A DNA stretch of 39,484 bases from Bifidobacterium breve (GTDB lineage Bacteria > Myxococcota_A > UBA796 > SXON01). Below the pieces are notes generated by a model. That model searched no databases. It saw only the letters and a list, made by a program, of their open reading frames with translations, and was not told where the DNA came from. The stretch's first letter is position 1; every line of letters begins with the position of its first letter. The stretch is from positions 1 to 39,484 of the forward strand of contig CALQBK020000025.1 of NCBI GenBank assembly GCA_943328795.2, read 5' to 3'. Position numbers and translations under genes: made by a program. Below, piece after piece: positions 1 through 7,512 of the stretch.

Positions 1-214
1 CCGAGCCGGTCGATGGCACGCGGCATCGACGCTCACGGCGTTTCCCACCGGGGTCGCGTTGACGTGTCAGGGGTGGTGTCGAATTCAGGTGAAGGTGGCG
101 CCCGGCCACATGCGCGCCCTCCCAGCGGGTGGTGCTCCCGTCGAGTACTGAATCAAAGCCGTACAGATCGCGGTTCACCAGGCTGAACCCGGGGCCCGGC
201 GAGGGCCGCGTCAC
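1..214 (-). CDS. Possible partial ORF downstream of lipB
   Basis: A minus-strand reading frame opens with a GTG that overlaps the lipB stop codon (GTGA) and stays open to the left edge of the window. The first 43 or so codons have the strong G/C third-position bias of the real genes here (about 214 down to 85). Beyond that the bias collapses and the translation becomes Arg-rich. The junction style matches other gene pairs in the window, so a real gene start is plausible, perhaps with a frameshift near position 85. No family was recognised. It could equally be non-coding sequence. Confidence 0.25.
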   Translation of the reverse strand, partial: MTRPSPGPGFSLVNRDLYGFDSVLDGSTTRWEGAHVAGRHLHLNSTPPLTRQRDPGGKRRERRCRVPSTGS

Positions 215-813
215 CAGCCGCGCACGCGCTCCGCCACGAGGCCCTCGACCTCCCCGACTCCGACGTCCCGCCCAAGCTCCTCGCTCACGCTGGTCATCAC
301 GGCCGAGTCGAACCCGCAGGGGTTGATCCGGCGGAACGCCGACAGATCGGGGTTGACGTTCAGCGCGAGCCCGTGCCACGTGACCCAGCGCCGGCACGCC
401 ACCCCGATCGAGCACACCTTCCGACCCCGGATCCACGCGCCCGTGTTGCGTTCGTCCCGCCCCGCTGGCAGCCCGAGCGCGCCGCAGACCTCGATAGCGA
501 GGTCCTCGAGCCGCTGGAGGTGCGCGTGCAGGTCGCGCGCCGCCCCCTCCAACCTGAGCACGGGGTACACGACCAGCTGGCCCGGCCCGTGCCAGGTCAC
601 GTCGCCCCCGCGCTCGACCTCGATCACCGGGGTGTCGCCCGCGTCGAGCACGTTCGCGCTCGCCCCGCGCTTGCGCCCGAGGGTGTAGACCGGCTCGTGC
701 TCGCAGAGGATGACGGCGTTCTCCGCACCGTCGATCACCGCGGTGAGCTCCTCCTGCTGGCGGGCCCAACCCTCGCGGTAGTCGACGCGCCCGAGGGCGA
801 TCAGGCGGGCCAA
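211..813 (-). CDS. lipB: Octanoyltransferase LipB
   Basis: This is lipoyl(octanoyl)transferase. It moves octanoate from acyl carrier protein to the lipoyl domains of 2-oxoacid dehydrogenases and the glycine cleavage system, as the first step of cytosolic lipoate synthesis. The 200-residue length is normal. The family signature RGGDVTWHGPGQLVVYPV lies at residues 68-85. The catalytic pair is present: Lys132 in GRKVCSIG and Cys166 in INPCGF. The start is a TTG at 813, inside the 3' end of the thymidylate kinase gene (13-bp overlap), with no better in-frame ATG or GTG nearby. No lipA is visible in the window, so the neighbour relationship is probably only operonic. The assignment is secure. Confidence 0.95.
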   Translation of the reverse strand: MARLIALGRVDYREGWARQQEELTAVIDGAENAVILCEHEPVYTLGRKRGASANVLDAGDTPVIEVERGGDVTWHGPGQLVVYPVLRLEGAARDLHAHLQRLEDLAIEVCGALGLPAGRDERNTGAWIRGRKVCSIGVACRRWVTWHGLALNVNPDLSAFRRINPCGFDSAVMTSVSEELGRDVGVGEVEGLVAERVRGW

Positions 814-1418
814 ACGGCCTTCGTGACGCGGGCGGCGACGTCGTCGGCGGTGCCGTCGGCGGGGACCCTGACAACGGTCCAGTGTCTGCCTGGGGGCTCT
901 GCCCCAACCGCGCCCACCGCCCGCACCGCGGCGTCATAGCCAGCCGCGATCGTCCGCAATCTCTCGAGGGTCTCGAACCGGTCGCGCGGCAGCCCGCGGG
1001 CCGCGATTCGGGCGAGGCACTCGGCGGGGTCCAGGTCCAGCAAGATCACGAGGTCGGGGGGCGGAAAATCCTCGTTGAGCCGCATCACCTTCCCGAGCCC
1101 GTGCGCCTCCGCTTGGTACGCGAGGCTCGACAGCGCGCAGCGGTCCGACAGCACGTTCTCCCCGCGCGCGAGCGCCGGCAAAATCACGGAGTCGAAGTGG
1201 TCCCGGCGGTCCGCGGCGAACAGGTACGGGAGCACGCCGTCGCTCACGCCGCCGGCCAACTGCGCGCGGATGAGCTTGCCAACCGGCCCGTCGCTGGGCT
1301 CCCGCGACACGACGCACGCTTGGCCCCGACGCTCGAACTCCGCCTTCAGCAGGGCGAGCTGGGTGCTGCCGCCCGAGCCGTCCAGCCCCTCGATGGCGAT
1401 GAACCGCGCCGCGCTCAC
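801..1418 (-). CDS. tmk: Thymidylate kinase-like protein without the Walker A lysine
   Basis: dTMP kinase makes dTDP from dTMP with ATP in the cytosol. The 205-residue length and the order of motifs fit: the P-loop region EGLDGSGGSTQ (residues 10-20), the DRx motif REPSDGP, the segment LSDRCALSSLAYQ in place of the usual DRY...S..AYQ, and a short Arg-rich lid GLPRDRFE. The P-loop reads GSGGST where typical Tmk has GxGKTT, so Gly17 replaces the Walker A lysine. I checked this on the nucleotides. I recall other Tmk-like proteins with this Lys replaced but cannot verify that here. The start is GTG, overlapping the upstream stop as GTGA, and the gene is probably coupled to the amidohydrolase upstream. 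It is the only tmk in the window. Confidence 0.9.
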   Translation of the reverse strand: MSAARFIAIEGLDGSGGSTQLALLKAEFERRGQACVVSREPSDGPVGKLIRAQLAGGVSDGVLPYLFAADRRDHFDSVILPALARGENVLSDRCALSSLAYQAEAHGLGKVMRLNEDFPPPDLVILLDLDPAECLARIAARGLPRDRFETLERLRTIAAGYDAAVRAVGAVGAEPPGRHWTVVRVPADGTADDVAARVTKAVWPA

Positions 1419-2692
1419 CGCAGGACCTTGAACCGGTCATAGAGCTCGGTCTGGTGGTTCACCAACGGCTGGTCGACGCCGAGCACCACCACCTTCTTCA
1501 CCGACGATCTCGGCTCGAGCGGGTCGCCGTCGCTCACGACAAAGCTCGCTTCTCCACCGACGCGCAGCGTGCCCTGGTCGAGGCCGAACAGCGCGGGTGA
1601 GTTGCCGGTGATGGCCGCGACGGCGGCTGCGTACGGCAGCCCCCACGCGACGGCGATGCCGGCCTCGGTCGTCAGGTCGTAGGTGCGGTGCGGGTCCCCG
1701 ATCCGGATGCCGAACGTCACCCCCGCGGCGTGGAGCAGCGCGGCGTTGTCGTAGCGGGCGTTCGGGTGAGCCCAGCTGTCCGGCTGCACGGTCACCGGCC
1801 CGAGCACTACGCCACAGCGGGCGTCCGCCAGCTGCCGCGCCACCATCCACCCCTCGGCGGCGCCGATGATGACGGCGTCGAGCGCGTACTCGCTCGCGAG
1901 GTCGAGCGCGAGCTCGATGTCGCTCGCCCGGTCCGCGACGAACAAGGCCTTGAGCCGCCCGCCCCGGAGATCGTGCCACAGCACCTCGGCGCGGGTGGGC
2001 GGCTTGGGCGGCTCCACGGGCGCGTGCTTCTTCTTGTCCGGCGGCGGCACTGCGGCTGGATCTGGGTTCGCGTCCAGCACGTCCCGCAGCCGCGCGAGCA
2101 CCCCCAACCTGGAGGTCGGGCCCTTGTCGCTCGCCCCGGCTTTCCCCAGGTTCACGACGAGCCCCGCGGGCGCCATCACGGTCGCGTCCGCCAGCGTGGC
2201 ACCGCTGGTGCGCATCCACGCGGCTTGACCGCTGACGACCCCGCCGCCGGGCAGCACCAGCGCGCCAAGCACGCCCCGCGCGCGGAGCACAGGCAGCACC
2301 TCGCTCTGTGGGTTGAACCCGTCCACCACGCGGACCTGGGGCTGGAACGCGTCCAGCGTCTCCACGTCGTCGCGCGTCGAGGGCTCGAGATCGATGTCCG
2401 CCAGCCCGATGGTGGTCCCCGTTTCCCAGGTGCCCGGCCAGACCGTCGCGCCCGCGAGGTCGGTGCCTCCGGTGACGTCGGGCCCCATCGCGACGATCTT
2501 CCCGCCTTCAACGCGGACTCCGCCCCGGATCTCGGCGTCCCCTGCGCCGATGGGCAAGCCGGTGAGGATCCGGCCGTTCGACCAGGTCATCGCGGGAGCC
2601 GCGGACCACGGCTCGTCGGCGAACGCCCGGCGGCCCGCCAGCGCGGCCGCGCCGACGATCGCGGCGTTGCGCAGCAGGTCCCGGCGGTTCAC
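1415..2692 (-). CDS. Exported amidohydrolase-fold protein lacking metal ligands
   Basis: This 425-residue protein begins with a twin-arginine signal (NRRDLL, then a hydrophobic stretch ending AFA at residue 25), so it is probably exported folded. The body follows the imidazolonepropionase/urease-type amidohydrolase layout: an N-terminal beta-sandwich, the PGxxx turn at residues 86-90, a TIM barrel, and a C-terminal G.LRVGGEASFVVSDGDPLE segment. The metal-binding HxH after the PG turn is replaced by G92-T-T94. The aligned barrel positions VHLHCYE and LQHGLE of the neighbour read LFVADRAS and IIGAAEG, so those histidines are missing too. A Pro/Lys-rich loop lies near residues 215-230. It overlaps the upstream active paralogue by 4 bp (ATGA). 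It is likely a pseudoenzyme partner or a non-hydrolytic binding protein. Confidence 0.85.
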   Translation of the reverse strand: MNRRDLLRNAAIVGAAALAGRRAFADEPWSAAPAMTWSNGRILTGLPIGAGDAEIRGGVRVEGGKIVAMGPDVTGGTDLAGATVWPGTWETGTTIGLADIDLEPSTRDDVETLDAFQPQVRVVDGFNPQSEVLPVLRARGVLGALVLPGGGVVSGQAAWMRTSGATLADATVMAPAGLVVNLGKAGASDKGPTSRLGVLARLRDVLDANPDPAAVPPPDKKKHAPVEPPKPPTRAEVLWHDLRGGRLKALFVADRASDIELALDLASEYALDAVIIGAAEGWMVARQLADARCGVVLGPVTVQPDSWAHPNARYDNAALLHAAGVTFGIRIGDPHRTYDLTTEAGIAVAWGLPYAAAVAAITGNSPALFGLDQGTLRVGGEASFVVSDGDPLEPRSSVKKVVVLGVDQPLVNHQTELYDRFKVLR

Positions 2693-3900
2693 TGGGCCAC
2701 CCCCGCGCCCGCGCGGTCATACACCACCTCGCCGTCGATCCACGTTCGCTGCACCCGCGAGTACACGGAGAGCGGATCGCCGTTGTACAACGCCAGGTCT
2801 GCGTCCTTCCCGACCTCGATGCTCCCCACCTTCGCCTCCACGCCCAGCATCCGCGCGGGCACGATCGTGATGCTCTGGAGCGCTTGGTCGGCGGTCCAGC
2901 CGTAGCGCAGCATCTTCGCCGCCTCCAGGTTGAGCCGCTGGACGAAGCTCGCGGAGTCGGAGTGCATGGACACCCCGACCCCCGCTTGGCTCGACAGCAC
3001 GGCGTTCTGCGGGATGGCATCCCACGCCTCGAGCTTGAAGCCCCACCAGTCCGAGAACGTCGCGAGCATCGTGCCGTGGGCGGCGATCACGTCGCGGACC
3101 TTGTACGCCTCGAGCCCGTGCTGCAGGCTCTGGATGTGGAAGCCGTACTGGTCGGCGATCCGGTACATCCCGAGGATGTCGTTCGTCTCGTAGCAGTGCA
3201 AGTGCACGAGGATCTTGTCGTCGATCACGTCGAGGATCACGTCCAGGTCCAAGTCTCGGGCGGGCGGGTTTGGGCGCTTGCGCGCGTCCCGGTAGTCCAG
3301 CGCGGCTTGGAATTCACGGCGCAGCGCGGCGAATTCGCCCATCCGGGTCTGCAATTGGTCGCCGTCGGGCGCGAGCTCTGTCGACGCGCCGTACACGCGC
3401 TTCGGGTTCTCCCCGATGGCCATCTTGATGCCCGGCGGCGCGGCCTTGAACAGCATCTGGTCGAGCAACCTGCGCTGCCGCAGCTTGAGCACCGCCGACC
3501 GGCCGCCTACCAGGTTCGCCGAGCCCGGCAGGACCTGGATCGTGGTGACCCCGCCGGCGCGCGCGAGCTCGAACGCGGGGTCCTCCAAGTTCACGCTGTC
3601 GCCGGCCCACACCCGGGGCGTAAAGGGCTCGGACGCCTCGTTGCCGTCGCTGTGGCCGTTCCCGTCGGGCCAGGAGTAGTCCCCCATGTGCGAGTGGGGG
3701 TCGATCGTCCCCGGCGCGAGGTACATCCCGGTCGCGTCGAGCGTCTCTGCACCCGCGGGGACGGGGCCGCCAACGCTGGCGATCACCCCGTCGTGGATGA
3801 CGACCGTGCCGTCCGCGATCGGCGGGCCGGCGGCCGTGAGCACCGTGGCGTGCAAGATGGCGAGGTCCGCGGCGAGGGCAGGGAGGCAGAGCAGCAGCAT
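2689..3900 (-). CDS. Secreted metal-dependent amidohydrolase
   Basis: This is an amidohydrolase-superfamily enzyme of the imidazolonepropionase/dipeptidase-like branch, 403 residues. It has the metal site HxH at His69/His71 in APGTIDPHSHMG, further His ligands in VHLHCYE and LQHGLE, and the catalytic Asp in MHSDSA. The C-terminal IEVGKDADLALYNGDPL is the usual sandwich-closing motif. The N-terminus MLLLCLPALA is an extremely short signal peptide. An in-frame TGA eight codons upstream, with no start between, rules out a longer version. The substrate cannot be read from sequence; an amide or cyclic imide in the periplasm is likely. It is the first gene after a 123-bp gap and is followed with a 4-bp overlap by a metal-less paralogue, which suggests the two work together. 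Confidence 0.9.
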   Translation of the reverse strand: MLLLCLPALAADLAILHATVLTAAGPPIADGTVVIHDGVIASVGGPVPAGAETLDATGMYLAPGTIDPHSHMGDYSWPDGNGHSDGNEASEPFTPRVWAGDSVNLEDPAFELARAGGVTTIQVLPGSANLVGGRSAVLKLRQRRLLDQMLFKAAPPGIKMAIGENPKRVYGASTELAPDGDQLQTRMGEFAALRREFQAALDYRDARKRPNPPARDLDLDVILDVIDDKILVHLHCYETNDILGMYRIADQYGFHIQSLQHGLEAYKVRDVIAAHGTMLATFSDWWGFKLEAWDAIPQNAVLSSQAGVGVSMHSDSASFVQRLNLEAAKMLRYGWTADQALQSITIVPARMLGVEAKVGSIEVGKDADLALYNGDPLSVYSRVQRTWIDGEVVYDRAGAGVAQ

Positions 3901-4023
3901 GCGCCCGACTTTATGCCCTTTTCACCGCGCCGGCTCGGGGGGGACACGAGCGGCGGCGTCGGCAGGCCGGCCCGGGCGGTGCGCGAGGTCAGCGTCGTCG
4001 TCGCCGCGCCGATGGCACGAAGC
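3901..4023 (-). other. Gap between starch genes and amidohydrolase operon
   Basis: This 123-bp interval separates the glucoamylase stop from the amidohydrolase ATG, both on the minus strand. It is the largest gap in the left block and probably carries the promoter for the amidohydrolase-tmk-lipB group. The last 30 bases before the ATG, read on the minus strand, are less GC-rich (GTGAAAAGGGCATAAAGTC). I see no convincing -35/-10 pair and no terminator with a T-run. Confidence 0.35.
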
Positions 4024-6126
4024 TCAGTCTCTGAGTTTCGTTCGATTTCGGGCGTAGGAGAGGGAGGCGAGGAGGGCGAGGAGGGCGGCGGGGGGGCTGC
4101 CGGGGGTGGCGCAGCCGCAGGGGCCGGGGTCCTCGGTGAGGGTGGGGCCGCTGGAGTCGTCGAAGCACGCGGACTCGAGCTCGGCGCGGTGCACCATGCC
4201 CCAGACGTAGGCCCCGGCGCCGAACCCGAGCATCGGCGCAGGCCCGGCGTAGTCGCCGTTCGCGGGGTCGTACAGCTCCGGGATGGTGTCGTGGTTGAGC
4301 ACCGCTTGGGAGGTGATCCACGCGTCCAGCGCGTCAGCGGCCTCGAGGTCGCACGAGCGGCGCAGGGCCTCCGCGAGCCGCAGGTCGATCACGGCCCACT
4401 CGGCCTGGTCGTAGCTGCTGCCATCGTCGTTCCGCGCGTAGCCGTTGTCGGACGCGGCCCGCAGGCGGTCCCAGGCGGCGTAGCTGGCGTCCCACTCGGG
4501 GCCGCCGGGCGCGAGGATCTCGTGGTTGAATGCCTCGACGGCAGCGAGGTCCAGGTAGTCCGAGCCGGCCTCGAGCTGGTCCTTGCTCGCGGCGATCACC
4601 CCGCTCGCGTCGAGCAGGTGCTCGGGGATCGCCGTCGCCACGGTGAGCGCGGCGTCGCGGTACGTGGCTTCGCGGCTGTCACCCAAGTCATGGGCGATGT
4701 TCGCCGCGGCGGTGAGCCCCGCCACGGCTTGGATGCTCGAGTACGCGAACTGCTCCTGCTTGCCGTTCCAGTGGCGCTCCCAGATCGAGGAGTCCGGCTG
4801 GAGCAGGCCCGTGTTCGGATCGATGAGCCCCACCAGCACGTCCGCGACGCCGTCGAGCGCGGCGGGGCCCCGCCCCTCGACGACGTCCATGCGACCTGCC
4901 GCCCGCACCTCGCCGAGCGCCCACAAGTACAACCCAAAGTCGTCGAACTCTACGTTTGGGCCGTCAGCGTCGCTGTCGGACCACTCGCTGCCGTCCCCGT
5001 ACACGCGGCACACGCTCACGATGTAGTCGGCGTCCCCCACGTAGGAGCGGTACTCGCCGGTCTTGCCCTGCGAGAGGAACGCCAACGCGTCCGCGGCCTC
5101 CTGGGTGCGGCCCGCTGCAGCGAGCGCGGCGGCAGCGTAGGACCCGTCGCGCACCCACGTGATGTTCCAGATGTGCTCGAACTCGGGGTCCGTCGCGGCC
5201 ACCGGGAACGACGCCGGGATCTGCCCAAACGCGTCGCCGGGCTCCTGCACCTGCGCCATGCGGAGGTACGCCAGCTGCTGTTGGTACACCCCCAGCTCGT
5301 CGTCCGACAAGCCCTCTGGCGGGTCGACCCGGCCTTGCCACTCAACCCAGTCAGCCAGCTCGTCCAGGTAGAGCTGCTGCGCCGTGCGGCCGGCGACCCA
5401 ACTGTCGGCCCCGCCCGCGCCGCCGGTGAACACACCGATCCAGGCCTCTTCCCCCGGGCCGAGGGCGTCGATCTGCCAACCGAACGCGGGGACCACGTCG
5501 TCCCCGGACTGCGCACACCCTCCGCCGATGGCTTGGCCAGCGAGGACGGCGTCGTACACCCCAGAGCAGCTCACGTCCGTCGCGGACGCGCCGACCAGGT
5601 CGAGCGTCACGTCGCTGCCGGACTCGGACAGGTGCGTGGCGTCGGGTGACGACGCGCTCTCGGTCCCGCCGACGTGCCAGTTGTGCAGCGACACGACTTG
5701 CAGCCCCGAGAGGGTGGTGCTCCCTGCGTTGAGCACCTTCAAGACTTGGACGAGGCCCATCCCCGGGTAGCTCATCGGCGCAAAATCATACTCGGTCAGC
5801 ACCAAGTCTGGCTGGGCGGACGACGTACGCTCGGCCACGACGATGCCGGTGCCGCGCTCGTAGTCGACGGCCCCGGCGCTCGTGAGCCACTCGCCGTTGC
5901 CGCCCCCGACCAGCCCAAAGTAGCTGTCGTACAGCAGGTTGGGCGTGACGTCCCCGGGCGTGTACTCCTGGTAGATGTGCGGGTACGCGGTGGTGAGCCG
6001 GTCGCCTTCGAACACCATCGCGCCGTAGCCGTTCGCCGTGCCGAGGTTGGGCAGCGAGTAGTGGGGTGCGGAGCCCGCCAACGCGGGGCCCGTGAGCCAC
6101 AGCAAGAGCAGGGGGAGGGGCGTCAC
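4024..6126 (-). CDS. GH15-type glucoamylase with MYXO-CTERM tail
   Basis: Glycoside hydrolase family 15 glucoamylases release glucose from the non-reducing ends of starch or maltodextrins. The N-terminal half is a beta-sandwich. The (alpha/alpha)6 barrel follows, with WNITWVRDGSYAAAAL, VEFDDFGLYLWAL and SSIWERHWNGKQEQF. Glu450 in the last is the candidate catalytic acid. The start is GTG at 6126, overlapping the porin stop as GTGA and giving 700 residues with the short signal MTPLPLLLLWLTGPALA; an ATG further upstream would lie inside the porin gene. The C-terminus (GPCGCATPGS, then a hydrophobic run, then ARNRTKLR) is MYXO-CTERM-like, a tail linked to cell-surface anchoring. Its place after lamB and an amylase supports extracellular maltodextrin breakdown. 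The exact substrate is inferred. Confidence 0.88.
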   Translation of the reverse strand: MTPLPLLLLWLTGPALAGSAPHYSLPNLGTANGYGAMVFEGDRLTTAYPHIYQEYTPGDVTPNLLYDSYFGLVGGGNGEWLTSAGAVDYERGTGIVVAERTSSAQPDLVLTEYDFAPMSYPGMGLVQVLKVLNAGSTTLSGLQVVSLHNWHVGGTESASSPDATHLSESGSDVTLDLVGASATDVSCSGVYDAVLAGQAIGGGCAQSGDDVVPAFGWQIDALGPGEEAWIGVFTGGAGGADSWVAGRTAQQLYLDELADWVEWQGRVDPPEGLSDDELGVYQQQLAYLRMAQVQEPGDAFGQIPASFPVAATDPEFEHIWNITWVRDGSYAAAALAAAGRTQEAADALAFLSQGKTGEYRSYVGDADYIVSVCRVYGDGSEWSDSDADGPNVEFDDFGLYLWALGEVRAAGRMDVVEGRGPAALDGVADVLVGLIDPNTGLLQPDSSIWERHWNGKQEQFAYSSIQAVAGLTAAANIAHDLGDSREATYRDAALTVATAIPEHLLDASGVIAASKDQLEAGSDYLDLAAVEAFNHEILAPGGPEWDASYAAWDRLRAASDNGYARNDDGSSYDQAEWAVIDLRLAEALRRSCDLEAADALDAWITSQAVLNHDTIPELYDPANGDYAGPAPMLGFGAGAYVWGMVHRAELESACFDDSSGPTLTEDPGPCGCATPGSPPAALLALLASLSYARNRTKLRD

Positions 6127-7496
6127 CGGTAGCCCTGCGACGCGATCCACCACTCGGCGCCGATGCCGAACGTGTGTTGGACAGGCCCGGCGGCGACACG
6201 CGTGTCGTCGGGGTCCAGGCGATCGAGCGCGTCTTGGTTCACGAGCGAGAGGGTGTAGCGCACGTGGATGTTGGGCCGCGCGAAGGTGCCCTTCCCGAGC
6301 TGCACGCCGGGCATGAGCGACACGCGGGTGACCGCCGGACGCTCTTGGACGTTGGTGCGCGGGTCCAGGCCCGCGGGGTAGGCGGCCTCGTGCGAGACCT
6401 CGGCTTGGATCGCCACGAAGCGCGTAGGGTAGAACGCGGGTCGGATGGACCCAACCCACTCCCAGCCGTCATCGGGGTCCGTCGCGTTCGCGTCGGCGTC
6501 CGCCCAGCTCCGCAGGTACGCCCCCGCGGCGATCGACGCGTGCCCGAGCTCCTGGTTGAACGCGAGCGCGCCGAGGTCCTCCCGCGCCGCGTTGACGCTG
6601 CTGTCCAGCGCAAACCCCGCGGTCGGGACGGTCAGCTCGCCTACCGCGGCGATCCCGGTCGCGTGCCGATAGTACACGTTGACGTAGCTGTCCTTCGACC
6701 ATCCGTATGCCGAGAGCTCGCCCCCGACGAGCAGCCCCGTCTCGGCAGGGAGGTCCTCGGAGACGCCGCCTTCAACCCCGTCCGTCTCGACCAGCCGCGT
6801 GCCTGCTGGCAAGCTGTGCAGCTCGCCGTACAGCTTGGGCCGGACGTGGACCGCGCCCGCCGGCACGTCGTAGCTGGCCTTCAACGAGCCGATCGTGCGC
6901 TGCCGGTCCAGGTACGTGATGCTGCTCGCGCCGACCGAGCCCGGCGTCGTCTCCTCCAACGCCTGGTACTGCCAATCGTCCGCTGAGAGCCGGTTGAACC
7001 CGACGTGCGCTGCGACGTTGAGCCGCTGATCGCGCCAATGCGCGCCCCCGCCGAGCGTGTTGAGGTTGTCGAGCGGCCAAAAGTCGAGGAGGTACACGTC
7101 GTCGCCGCGGTACATCCGGGAGCCTGCCCAGACGCCGAGGCCCTTGACGCCGAAGTCGTCGGCCTGCGCGTACACGTTGCGGATCGCGAGGCTGGCGTCG
7201 AACGTCCCGGTGTAGTGGAACAAGTCGCCGGAGAGGGCGGGGGTGACGAGGGCGCGGAACGCTGCGCCCGACGCAGTGCGGAGCTGCCAGCCGAGGTCCA
7301 GCTCGACGTAGGGGTCCTCCAACAGGCGCCCGGGGTGAGCCGTCACGCTGACCGGGTCGCCCGCGCCGCCGGCGAGGTCGGTGCCGGCCTCGACCCGGCC
7401 GTACGAGCCGACCGTGAACACGACGGGCGGCGCGGCGTCGTCGTCGGGCGCGGAGTCGTCGGCGAACGCGGAGTGGAGGCAGAGGGCGAGGAGCAC
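6123..7496 (-). CDS. lamB: LamB-type maltoporin
   Basis: This is an outer-membrane sugar porin of 457 residues, near the usual maltoporin size. After a short signal (MLLALCLHSAFA) and an acidic spacer, the first strand GSYGRVEAGTDL resembles the LamB N-terminus. The segment GLGVWAGSRMYRGDDVYLLDFW (residues 119-140) matches the conserved maltoporin strand that reads like FWAGKRYYRRHDVHILD. The protein ends with alternating aromatic strands (NIHVRYTLSLVNQD, HTFGIGAEWW). It should let maltodextrins into the periplasm. It sits between a lipoprotein alpha-amylase (16-bp gap upstream) and a surface glucoamylase (GTGA overlap downstream), so substrate and context agree. The start is GTG at 7496. No inner-membrane maltose ABC transporter is present in the window. 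Confidence 0.88.
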   Translation of the reverse strand: MLLALCLHSAFADDSAPDDDAAPPVVFTVGSYGRVEAGTDLAGGAGDPVSVTAHPGRLLEDPYVELDLGWQLRTASGAAFRALVTPALSGDLFHYTGTFDASLAIRNVYAQADDFGVKGLGVWAGSRMYRGDDVYLLDFWPLDNLNTLGGGAHWRDQRLNVAAHVGFNRLSADDWQYQALEETTPGSVGASSITYLDRQRTIGSLKASYDVPAGAVHVRPKLYGELHSLPAGTRLVETDGVEGGVSEDLPAETGLLVGGELSAYGWSKDSYVNVYYRHATGIAAVGELTVPTAGFALDSSVNAAREDLGALAFNQELGHASIAAGAYLRSWADADANATDPDDGWEWVGSIRPAFYPTRFVAIQAEVSHEAAYPAGLDPRTNVQERPAVTRVSLMPGVQLGKGTFARPNIHVRYTLSLVNQDALDRLDPDDTRVAAGPVQHTFGIGAEWWIASQGYR

Positions 7497-7512
7497 CCGG
7501 GCGGCTAACCGG

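Noticed and set aside
2884-5649. A 921-codon plus-strand open frame, and other very long antisense frames such as 7801-10317 and 10147-13866
   Set aside because: High GC keeps antisense frames open. The products are Arg/Pro/His-rich with no motifs, while the opposite strand encodes clear enzymes (amidohydrolase, glucoamylase, alpha-amylase, TldE-like).
6127-6459. Upstream start of the glucoamylase at 6459
   Set aside because: It lies entirely inside the porin gene, and the region up to 6127 is Arg-rich without a signal peptide. GTG 6126 gives a proper signal and a 4-bp overlap.
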